Shown: one piece after another, positions 28,306 through 36,378 of the stretch
How the letters are laid out: every line of letters starts with the position of its first letter
How positions within the stretch are numbered: the first letter of the stretch is position 1
From: Candidatus Saccharimonadia bacterium
GTDB lineage: Bacteria; Patescibacteriota; Saccharimonadia; Saccharimonadales; Saccharimonadaceae
NCBI GenBank assembly: GCA_023262335.1
Contig: JALRBE010000002.1
Span: 296-45,100 of the forward strand
Direction of reading: 5' to 3'
DNA length: 44,805 bases
Made by a program: the position numbers and the translations under genes
The notes under the pieces: model-generated
Databases searched by the model: none
What the model was told of the DNA's origin: nothing
Seen by the model: the letters and a program-made list of their open reading frames with translations, nothing else

Positions 28306-29414
28306 CGTCGTACCTCTTCGTATAACGCGGCCAATCGTTTGGCATGGACATCGAGGCTGAAATGCTTTACGGCATACGACCGAGCATGGCTGCCTATTTT
28401 CGCCAAGCCGTCGTTTTCGAGTACTGACTGCAGCGTCGATACCGTCGGTTCAATGAGGGTAATCTCGCGCTCAGACAAACGGTAGAGGTCGTACGCAGGG
28501 TCGTTCGTCGTGACGACGGACAATCCGCTTGCCATGGCTTCTTGGATTGTCATTGGAAACCCTTCGCCTTCGGAGGGAAGGATGAACCTGTCGACGGCTC
28601 GGTAGAGGAGCGGCATTTCGTCGTGATCAACTTTGCCAAGGTACATGTGATTCGCCCTTGCCGTTCCGGCAGGCGCGTCGCCGCCGGCAAAGGCGAGCAC
28701 CGAGCCGGGTTTGACAGAAAGTTTTTGGAGCTTCGTAAATCCTTTTTTGGGAACGAACCTACCGACGAAAAGCGTGACGGTTTTATTGAGCGGCAACCGG
28801 AATTTTTTCCGTAGTTCAGTCACTTCTCGTTCGTTTTCGGCAGGCCTGTACAAGGCGGTGTCTATGCCGTTGGGTAAGAACGTTATTTTCGCCTCTGGAA
28901 CGTTTTTACTTCGTAAGAAATCATGGACGCGTGAATTAAGCACGACGATCCGCTTGCTCGTGGCGAATATGAATCGCCCCGTCGTCGCGTAAACGGCCTT
29001 TTGGACGAACATGACAAGCGACGAAGGGTGTGGCACAAGGTCGACATGTTGAGTCATGACCATGGGTGTTCGCAGAACTCGGCACCAAAACGCGGCAACG
29101 AGCGAGGTCAGGTAAAAGCCGTCATGCACATGTACGATGTCGGACTCTTTGACGACGCGATAGGACGCGGTAATGAGCGACGGCGCGAACAGCGGGAACA
29201 CTGCCCCCATTTTTTCTTCGAACCAATTCCAGACCGGAATACGCGAAATAACAACATGCGGGTCCTGCTGGCTTTCGCTTGGCGTGCCGTACGCGCTGGT
29301 AACGACGCGCACGGAATGGCCCTCCGCTGCAAGCGCGCGGATCTGGTTTTCGGCGACCGTTTCGATGCCGCCGATATGCGGGGGGAGGAAAGTGACGAAT
29401 ATTCCGATTTTCAT
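28302..29414 (-). CDS. Glycosyltransferase, GT4-like
   Basis: MKIGIFVTFLPPHIGGIETVAENQIRAL...VTLFVGRFVPKKGFTKL...PSEGEGFPMTIQEAMASGLSVVTTNDPAYD. Confidence 0.9.
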   Translation of the reverse strand: MKIGIFVTFLPPHIGGIETVAENQIRALAAEGHSVRVVTSAYGTPSESQQDPHVVISRIPVWNWFEEKMGAVFPLFAPSLITASYRVVKESDIVHVHDGFYLTSLVAAFWCRVLRTPMVMTQHVDLVPHPSSLVMFVQKAVYATTGRFIFATSKRIVVLNSRVHDFLRSKNVPEAKITFLPNGIDTALYRPAENEREVTELRKKFRLPLNKTVTLFVGRFVPKKGFTKLQKLSVKPGSVLAFAGGDAPAGTARANHMYLGKVDHDEMPLLYRAVDRFILPSEGEGFPMTIQEAMASGLSVVTTNDPAYDLYRLSEREITLIEPTVSTLQSVLENDGLAKIGSHARSYAVKHFSLDVHAKRLAALYEEVRR

Positions 29415-29456
29415 GCGGGAGCAGGGACTTTCTGCCGTTCGGGCGGTTAGGTAGTA

Positions 29457-30245
29457 TTACGCTTGTTCAGCGTTCCGTGATTCGGACCTCGCTTGCTGCC
29501 TGCCGGACGGCCGCCACTGCAAGGTGCTAGCGAACATGCGCAGGATCCTCGCGCCGTCACTTATTGGGTTGAGGTTGGATTCGCCTGCCCGGGGCGTGTA
29601 GCTGATAGGCACCGAATAAATGTCGTACTTCATGCGTGCCATTTTGGTGATCATTTCCATTTCGATCGCGAACCCGTCCGAGCGCAAATGCGGACGCAGT
29701 TCGTCGAGTGCTTGCTTGGTCCAGGCAAAATAGCCGGTCAGCACGTCGGTCACGGGCACCTTGTGCGTGACGCGGACGATGTTCGTGAAGAACCAGTTGC
29801 CGACGAAACTCGTGAAGCTCATCGAGTCTGCGGTGCGTTTGCCGCCCATGCGCGAACCGATGACGACGCTGCAGAACTCGTTGTACAGCGGCTCGATCAT
29901 TCGGAGTACTTCGCCTGAATCATACGTGTCGTCCCCATCGAGCATGACCACGAAGTCCGTGGTTTCGGGCAAACTGGCAAAGCCGGTCCGCAGCGCGTTG
30001 CCCTTGCCTTTCTTTGGCTCGTGGATGACCGTCGCGCCGGCTTGCCGGGCGACTTCGGACGTGTTGTCGCTCGAGTTGTTGTCGATGACATATACATGGA
30101 GATTCCAGTGATTGCGCTTCGCCCGCTTGTAGGGCATTTTCTTTATGACGTCAGCGATGCCTTTGGCTTCGTTGTAACAAGGAATGATGACCGCTACTTC
30201 GTACATTTTTTGGTCGTTTCGTTTTATGCGTGCGATTCTAGCCAC
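29457..30245 (-). CDS. Glycosyltransferase family 2, polyprenyl-phosphate glycosyltransferase-like
   Basis: MYEVAVIIPCYNEAKGIADVIKKMPYK...VIDNNSSDNTSEVARQAGATVIHEPKKGKGNALRTGF...VMLDGDDTYDSGEV. Confidence 0.9.
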   Translation of the reverse strand: MARIARIKRNDQKMYEVAVIIPCYNEAKGIADVIKKMPYKRAKRNHWNLHVYVIDNNSSDNTSEVARQAGATVIHEPKKGKGNALRTGFASLPETTDFVVMLDGDDTYDSGEVLRMIEPLYNEFCSVVIGSRMGGKRTADSMSFTSFVGNWFFTNIVRVTHKVPVTDVLTGYFAWTKQALDELRPHLRSDGFAIEMEMITKMARMKYDIYSVPISYTPRAGESNLNPISDGARILRMFASTLQWRPSGRQQARSESRNAEQA

Positions 30246-30742
30246 TAGTTCACCTCCTTCGTATTATTTAACCAATATGAAATTTCAAGGTTTCTGTCTT
30301 TGTTCGGGTCGTTGGTCGGAGCGCTAACGATAACCCTGAGGCGGGTCGGCGTGCCCATGTCCTGCGGTATGACGGCCGGGCTGTTCGTTCGTCGCTCGGA
30401 CGTATCCAGCTGAAGGTCTCCGGTAAGAAGCCGTACGGTCTTTTTTGCTTCCGGGTCGGTTTGCTCGATGACATACGTGTACCGTGCGGGCGCCGACTCA
30501 CGGTTGCGCAGCGTGAAGTTAACGGTCATTGCCGTCCCGGGAGTGTAGGTGCTTGGGATGGCTGTCGGATCGGTAAAATAGAGCTCGCTGACGTTCTCTT
30601 GTTCCGGCCACGCGCCAATCGCGCTCAACGCGGATTGCGTCACGCCGCCAGCGTTCATGACCGCTGCTATCACGATGCATGGAATAATGACACCTGCCCC
30701 AATAGAAACGGCTCTCGCCGGAAGTTCCTGCTTCCGTTTAAT
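30245..30742 (-). CDS. Membrane-anchored protein resembling the extracytoplasmic part of DUF1616; proposed ATT start
   Basis: The frame stays open upstream of the track GTG (30673): IKRKQELPARAVSIGAGVIIPCIVIAAVMNAGG..., preceded by GGAGGAGGGAGAA. The GTG start would cut the TM helix in half. Confidence 0.55.
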   Translation of the reverse strand: MKRKQELPARAVSIGAGVIIPCIVIAAVMNAGGVTQSALSAIGAWPEQENVSELYFTDPTAIPSTYTPGTAMTVNFTLRNRESAPARYTYVIEQTDPEAKKTVRLLTGDLQLDTSERRTNSPAVIPQDMGTPTRLRVIVSAPTNDPNKDRNLEISYWLNNTKEVN

Positions 30743-30932
30743 TTCTCCCTCCTCCGTTTTTAAGTGGTGTTGTCGCGGTGGGGAGCTGCTGCTCCGTAGC
30801 TACACCCCAAGTCTACCTGTAACGCCGAGCGCGTAATATGAAATAAATCACACTATTCAGGTATGGCGTGATCCGGCAGAGCATGGTATCGCGCATGCGT
30901 ATAGGTTAGTTGCGAACGTTCCAACGCAACCG

Positions 30933-30946
30933 ACCGTGCTCACGGT
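30933..30946. repeat. Short inverted repeat ACCGTG-ct-CACGGT
   Basis: Perfect 6+6 bp dyad between the divergent glycan operon and the tail-fibre-like gene. Confidence 0.5.
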
Positions 30947-31063
30947 TGCATCCGATGGGTGCCGCTTGTGGTAAAATAAGACGCACAATCAGTGACGAGG
31001 GAATGAAAGAACTACTACCGGGACGGCATCATAGGAGCACTCGTTTTGACTACGGAGGTTTTC

Positions 31064-32953
31064 GTGGCTAGATTACCGATGCCTGGCAGCGATAACGGCA
31101 CTTGGGGTGACATTCTTAACGAGTATTTGTCGCAAACGCTGAAGTCGGATGGCACGATCAAAGACAATGCCGTGACGACGGCGGCGATCGCTCCGAATGC
31201 CGTGACCGCGACTGAGATCGCGCCGAACTCCGTGACCGCAACGGAAATCGCCGCGGACGCGGTGAGCGCGACGCAGATACAAGACGGCTCGATTACCGAA
31301 GCGCAATTGGCAGCGGCGGTACAAACCAAACTTAATTCGGTCGCAGGCACGTCGGAATGGGGCGATATAGGCGGTACGCTTGGCGACCAGGCCGATCTGG
31401 CTTCGGCGCTCACTGCCAAGGCGCCCGTGGCCAACCCTTCGTTCACCGGTACCGTGACGACGCCGTCCCTTACGCTGACGGGTGGTACTCCGGGTAGTGG
31501 CAAAGTGCTGACGAGTGACGGCAGCGGCAACGCTACGTGGCAGACGCCGTCCGCGAGCGGAGCGGTGACATCGGTGGCAGGCAAGACCGGGGCTGTCGTG
31601 TTGGCGCAGTCGGACATCACGAATTTGGCGACCGATCTGGCAGGCAAAACGAGCGCCGCGATGCTGACGAACAAAGGCGACATGTACGCAGCGACCGCGA
31701 CCGCGACGCCTGCTCGCGTGGGCGTGGGATCAGACGGCCAAGTACTGACTGCCGACAGCACGCAGGCAGCCGGAGTCAAATGGTCAACGCCCGCGAGCGG
31801 CAGCGGTGCCGGGTATGCCGCGAACGTCGGCAACGGTACTTCCGGACCTTATACAATCACGCATAATCTTGGCACGAGAGACGTTTCGGTGCAGGTATAC
31901 AAGAACAACGGCACATACGAACAAATAATGGTGCGTACTGACCGCGTGACACCAAACACCGTGGTGCTGAGGCCGGATGAAACATGGACGACGAACCAGT
32001 ACCGGGTTTTGGTGACGTTCGTCGCCCAGTCCGACGTGACCGCTCCAACCGCGCCGACGCTTGCCATGACCGGATCGACGATCTCGTCCGTGTCGGTCAT
32101 CGCGTCGGGCGCCTCGGACGCGAGCGGCATTGCCGGGTACAACTGGTTCGTCGGCGCTTCGTTCGTGGCGACCACGACCGGGACTTCGTATACATACACC
32201 GGTTTGAACGCGGCGACGTCATACGACTTCACCGCGACGGCCATCGATCATGTCGGCAACGAGTCCGTCCCGTCGGCAACGCTCACGCAGGCGACCGAAT
32301 CGCCGTCGAACGTGGTCTTCGATGCCAAAGGCGCGGGCGGGACGTCCACCTCGACTGCCGCGGCAAGCAAAACGACCAACTGGACCCACGTGGTCAGTGA
32401 CGGCGCGAACAGGTATCTTGTCGTCGGAGTCGTCGTGAGCCACTCGAATTCAATCGATCCGGCAGCATATAGCACGATGACTGTCACGTCGAACCAAGGC
32501 GGCACGTTCACGCGCCTGGGGTATAGGGTGATCGGATCGAACCAGGGCAGTGTGAACCTGTTCGGCTTGGCGAATCCGACGGTCGCGACGCATACGTTGA
32601 CGGCAACGGTCAGCAATACGCAGTGGAGCGACAGGATAATGGGCAATTCGCTGTCGTATTTCTTCGTTGGCAGCGTGGGTACGCCGGTAACGGCGGGCGC
32701 GACGAACGCAGCCATGAACCTGAGCGTTTCGAGCGCCACGGGCAACATGGCCGTCGGCCTCGGCGGTTTCAGCGCGAGTCCTACCGGGTTCAACCAGACT
32801 TTGCAGCATAGCGCGGGCAGTTCGGTGAACGGCATGGGTGACTACATGATTCTGGGCCATGCCGCTGGCGCGTCAACGGTCGCGTTCACTACGAGCAGTG
32901 CCGCGCATACGTACGGCGCTATCGGCATCAACCTCATAAAGGCAGGGGTATAA
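31064..32953 (+). CDS. Phage tail-fibre-like / fibronectin-III-like modular protein
   Basis: MARLPMPGSDNGTWGDILNEYLSQTLKSDGTI; decapeptide repeats; VTSVAGKTGAVVLAQSDITNLATDLAGK; YTITHNLGTRDVSVQVYKNNGTYEQIMV; FN3-like segment DVTAPTAPTLAMTG. GGAGG 5 nt upstream of GTG 31064 (track uses TTG 31046). Confidence 0.75.
   Translation: MARLPMPGSDNGTWGDILNEYLSQTLKSDGTIKDNAVTTAAIAPNAVTATEIAPNSVTATEIAADAVSATQIQDGSITEAQLAAAVQTKLNSVAGTSEWGDIGGTLGDQADLASALTAKAPVANPSFTGTVTTPSLTLTGGTPGSGKVLTSDGSGNATWQTPSASGAVTSVAGKTGAVVLAQSDITNLATDLAGKTSAAMLTNKGDMYAATATATPARVGVGSDGQVLTADSTQAAGVKWSTPASGSGAGYAANVGNGTSGPYTITHNLGTRDVSVQVYKNNGTYEQIMVRTDRVTPNTVVLRPDETWTTNQYRVLVTFVAQSDVTAPTAPTLAMTGSTISSVSVIASGASDASGIAGYNWFVGASFVATTTGTSYTYTGLNAATSYDFTATAIDHVGNESVPSATLTQATESPSNVVFDAKGAGGTSTSTAAASKTTNWTHVVSDGANRYLVVGVVVSHSNSIDPAAYSTMTVTSNQGGTFTRLGYRVIGSNQGSVNLFGLANPTVATHTLTATVSNTQWSDRIMGNSLSYFFVGSVGTPVTAGATNAAMNLSVSSATGNMAVGLGGFSASPTGFNQTLQHSAGSSVNGMGDYMILGHAAGASTVAFTTSSAAHTYGAIGINLIKAGV
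31169..31318 (+). repeat. Five tandem decapeptide-coding (30 bp) degenerate repeats
   Basis: AVTTAAIAPN/AVTATEIAPN/SVTATEIAAD/AVSATQIQDG/SITEAQLAAA. Confidence 0.75.
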
Positions 32954-32954
32954 C

Positions 32955-34340
32955 ATGGCATCAATCCATTCCGCGTCGAATATCTCCTCGCCGTCCGGCA
33001 CACTGCTGACTGCCGCTACCATACCGAAGCAGCGCATCGCGCTCGGGTCGCTCATGCGTCCGATGAAGGGCGTTTGGCCAGCTCCGGACAACACGAACGG
33101 ACCGCTGACGGGAGACACGGGCATCGCGTCCGGCACGCCGACGACGACCGGCATGACGTTGTACGGTTGGGATTCGGGAGCGTTCAATACGCAGTCGCAG
33201 CATTGGGTCGTGACACCCACGGGTACCGGTCAGAACACGTCAGGATATTCCGCGTGCATCAATGCCAGCACGCCGCGATTCTACACGTACGGCTACATGC
33301 AAAACCAGCCTCAGGAATCGAACATCGATTTCAGTTTCGTGACCGATTCGACGAAGGTGACGATCATGTATTACCGCAACAACTCGTATCAGAACTTCAA
33401 TTATCCGAACCACCAAGACATGCAGGTGTACGCCGAATATCAGGGCGAGATGCGCAAGCTGAATCAATTGCCGATCACGTACTCTGGCGGCAGTGGCATT
33501 TATTACCGGACGCTGACCATGCTCGAAGCACGTACGTTGGAATACCGCGTGATGCTGCCTATGGACTGTTGGCTGATTGGCGTATACATAAATACCACCG
33601 CGTCGATCCGCAAAGCGCCGAACAAGCCGTTCATCATTACGAACGGCGACTCGTGGAACGAGCCGAGCGGCAACGCCATCAAGGACCCGGTTGGCGGGGC
33701 GTACCCCACGGGAACGTACAGGGTTGCCGGCCTTTCGCAGATGATCGCCGAAGCGACGGGGTTCGCGGTAGCGCTCTGCGCCCAAGGTGGATCCGGCGAA
33801 TTCAACGTGAACGACGGCGTGTCGCATGACCAGACGTACGTGTCATCGACGGGCATGAGTACCTTTCATGGCCAAAGCCGTATCGACGACATGAGCGCGA
33901 AGTTCTTCGCGCGGAGTCCTATAGTATGGACCATTGGCGGGTGGAACGACGATACGCTTGCCGGCGTACCGTACCGGACGAATTACCGTGACCGCGTCGT
34001 TGCTGGCATTGACCGTATGGTTGCCGCCAAGTCTGACATTCAGCTCATGTACAGCAGCGTGCAACCGGTCAGCATAACGCCGGGCGACGCGCACGAGCTC
34101 GGCGCGCTCGGTCAGGCGGACGCGTGCGCATTGCGTCCGAACAATGTCATCGGGTTCATCAACCAAATGCCAATGTGGCCGAACACGACCATGAGCGGCC
34201 AGCGCGGAGCCAATGTCAATTCCACCGACACGATCCACTTGCATATCAAGGGATCCGAAATGGTGGCTAACTGGAACCTGGCTGAGGCTGCCAAGTTCAC
34301 GATTCCGCTCGACTATTACAATGCCATGCTCGCCGCCTGA
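32955..34340 (+). CDS. SGNH/GDSL-type hydrolase with N-terminal beta-rich region
   Basis: Block I NGDSW (GDS codons 33645-33653), block III GWND (33939-33950), block V DTIH (34227-34238). Starts 1 nt after the preceding stop. Confidence 0.75.
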   Translation: MASIHSASNISSPSGTLLTAATIPKQRIALGSLMRPMKGVWPAPDNTNGPLTGDTGIASGTPTTTGMTLYGWDSGAFNTQSQHWVVTPTGTGQNTSGYSACINASTPRFYTYGYMQNQPQESNIDFSFVTDSTKVTIMYYRNNSYQNFNYPNHQDMQVYAEYQGEMRKLNQLPITYSGGSGIYYRTLTMLEARTLEYRVMLPMDCWLIGVYINTTASIRKAPNKPFIITNGDSWNEPSGNAIKDPVGGAYPTGTYRVAGLSQMIAEATGFAVALCAQGGSGEFNVNDGVSHDQTYVSSTGMSTFHGQSRIDDMSAKFFARSPIVWTIGGWNDDTLAGVPYRTNYRDRVVAGIDRMVAAKSDIQLMYSSVQPVSITPGDAHELGALGQADACALRPNNVIGFINQMPMWPNTTMSGQRGANVNSTDTIHLHIKGSEMVANWNLAEAAKFTIPLDYYNAMLAA

Positions 34341-34379
34341 CGGTTGGATTGATTCTTTACCTCTGTTACAATGGACGTA

Positions 34380-36329
34380 ATGAATACCGAAACCATCCGC
34401 AACGAATACCTGAAGTTTTTTGAAGAGCGCGGCCATGCCGTGATCAAGCGTGCGCCGCTGGTGCTGCACGACGACCCGACGACGCTGTTCACTGGCAGCG
34501 GCATGCAGCCGATCATTCCTTATCTACTGGGCGAGCCGCACGCCGAAGGCAAGCGCTTGGTCGACAGCCAAACGTGTCTGCGCGCGCAGGACATCGACGA
34601 CATCGGCGACAACCGCCATACGACGTTTTTCGAAATGCTCGGCAACTGGAGCATGGGCGATTACTTCAAAAAACAACAGATCGAATGGATGTTCGAGTTC
34701 CATAAGGACGTCGTTGGGCTGGACCTGAGCAAGCTGTACGTGACCTGCTATATCGGCGACGACCGTTACGATATTCCAAAGGACACCGAAGCGGCGGACG
34801 TGTGGGCAAAGCTGTTCGCGGACGCAGGCCTGAGCAACGGCGTGCAGGATATCGGCAGCGAAGACGACGGCTATGCCAAGGGCATGGAAGACGGCGCCCG
34901 CATATTCTTTTACGACGGCAGCAAGAACTGGTGGTCGCGGAACGGCGCGCCCGAAAGCACGCCGATCGGCGATCCATGCGGCCCCGACAGCGAAATGTTT
35001 TATTTGTTCGACCAAGTCGAGCACGACCCGTCGTTCGGCGAGCACTGCCACCCGAACTGTGACTGCGGCCGGTTCATGGAAATCGGCAACAACGTCTTCA
35101 TGGCGTACAAAAAGGTCGCCGACGGCAAGTTCGAGGCGCTCGAGCACCCGAACGTCGACCACGGCAGTGGCCTGGAGCGCATCGCTGCTGCCAAGCTGAA
35201 TGACCCTGACGTGTATAAAATCAGCCTGCTATGGCCGATCATCGAAAAACTGCAAACGATCAGCGGCAAAAAATACGAAGATAACCTGGAGTCGATGCGC
35301 GTGATTGCCGACCACCTGCGAGCTGCGACGTTCCTGGCCGTTGACGGCTGCGTGCCGAGCAACAAGCAACAAGGGTACGTGATGCGCCGCCTCGTTCGCC
35401 GTGCCATGGTAAAGGCATTCGACCTTGGTGTTGAGCAGAACTTCATGGAGCAGATCGTGCCGGTCATTGCCGACCTTTACGTGAATGATTACCCGGAAGT
35501 CGCGGCAAAGCGTGAGGAAATTATTGCAGTGCTGATTAAGGAGGAGAAGGCATTTCGCCAGACGCTTCGCAAGGGCTTGAAAGAGCTTGAAAAAGTTGCG
35601 AACAACAAGACTTTCAAAGACGACTCTCCGCACGAGACGGTTCCAACTGAAAGTTGGGTGAACGGCGACATACTGTTTACACTGTATGACACGTACGGAT
35701 TCCCGCTTGAACTGAGCGTTGAGGAAGTCGCCAAGCAAGGAATTACTTTGTCTGAGGATTGGCAGCAAGAATTCGACGCCAAAATGGCCGAACAACGTGC
35801 TCGTAGCCAGACCGCGGCCAAAGGTACCTTCAAGGGTGGCCTTGGCGGGCAGACGCTCCAGCACAAGAAATATCACACGGCCACGCACCTTATGTATCAA
35901 GCCCTTCGCGACGTTTTGGGTGACCACGTGGTGCAGCGCGGCAGTAACATTACCGAAGAGCGTCTGCGTTTTGACTTCAGTCATGATCAAAAAGTGACGC
36001 CTGAGCAAATCGCTCAGGTAGAAGAAATCGTCACCCGCGAGATTCAAAAGGATCTGCAGATCAGTTGTGCTGAATACCCAACCGAAGAAGCAACCGGCCC
36101 GCTCGGCGCGCTTGGCCAGTTCGGTGACCGCTACGGCGACACGGTAAAGGTATATAGCATGAAGGACCCGAACGCGGACTCTGCGGACCGGCCGTTCAGT
36201 TTTGAGATTTGCGGCGGCCCTCATGTAGATCATACGCACGAGCTGATCGAAGACGGCAAGAAGTTCGTGATTCTCAAAGAAGAAGCTTCGAGCGCAGGTA
36301 TTCGCCGTATCAAAGCGGTACTTCGTTAA
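34380..36329 (+). CDS. alaS: Alanine--tRNA ligase lacking the C-terminal C-Ala/DHHA1 region
   Basis: RNEYLKFFEERGHAVIKRAPL, TCLRAQDIDDIG, FFEMLGNWSMGDYFK, HTATHLMYQAL, EICGGPHVDHT; 652 aa. TACAAT 34367-34372, 7 nt before ATG 34380. Confidence 0.96.
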   Translation: MNTETIRNEYLKFFEERGHAVIKRAPLVLHDDPTTLFTGSGMQPIIPYLLGEPHAEGKRLVDSQTCLRAQDIDDIGDNRHTTFFEMLGNWSMGDYFKKQQIEWMFEFHKDVVGLDLSKLYVTCYIGDDRYDIPKDTEAADVWAKLFADAGLSNGVQDIGSEDDGYAKGMEDGARIFFYDGSKNWWSRNGAPESTPIGDPCGPDSEMFYLFDQVEHDPSFGEHCHPNCDCGRFMEIGNNVFMAYKKVADGKFEALEHPNVDHGSGLERIAAAKLNDPDVYKISLLWPIIEKLQTISGKKYEDNLESMRVIADHLRAATFLAVDGCVPSNKQQGYVMRRLVRRAMVKAFDLGVEQNFMEQIVPVIADLYVNDYPEVAAKREEIIAVLIKEEKAFRQTLRKGLKELEKVANNKTFKDDSPHETVPTESWVNGDILFTLYDTYGFPLELSVEEVAKQGITLSEDWQQEFDAKMAEQRARSQTAAKGTFKGGLGGQTLQHKKYHTATHLMYQALRDVLGDHVVQRGSNITEERLRFDFSHDQKVTPEQIAQVEEIVTREIQKDLQISCAEYPTEEATGPLGALGQFGDRYGDTVKVYSMKDPNADSADRPFSFEICGGPHVDHTHELIEDGKKFVILKEEASSAGIRRIKAVLR

Positions 36330-36378
36330 TCAGTCTTCTTCACAGCATAAGCTTCTCTGGTATAATGGATGACAACCT

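Noticed and set aside
34380-36329. Apparent change of codon usage midway through alaS (more AT-rich after about 35500), possibly chimeric
   Set aside because: The shift is mild and the protein motifs are continuous; not enough without a computed composition test.
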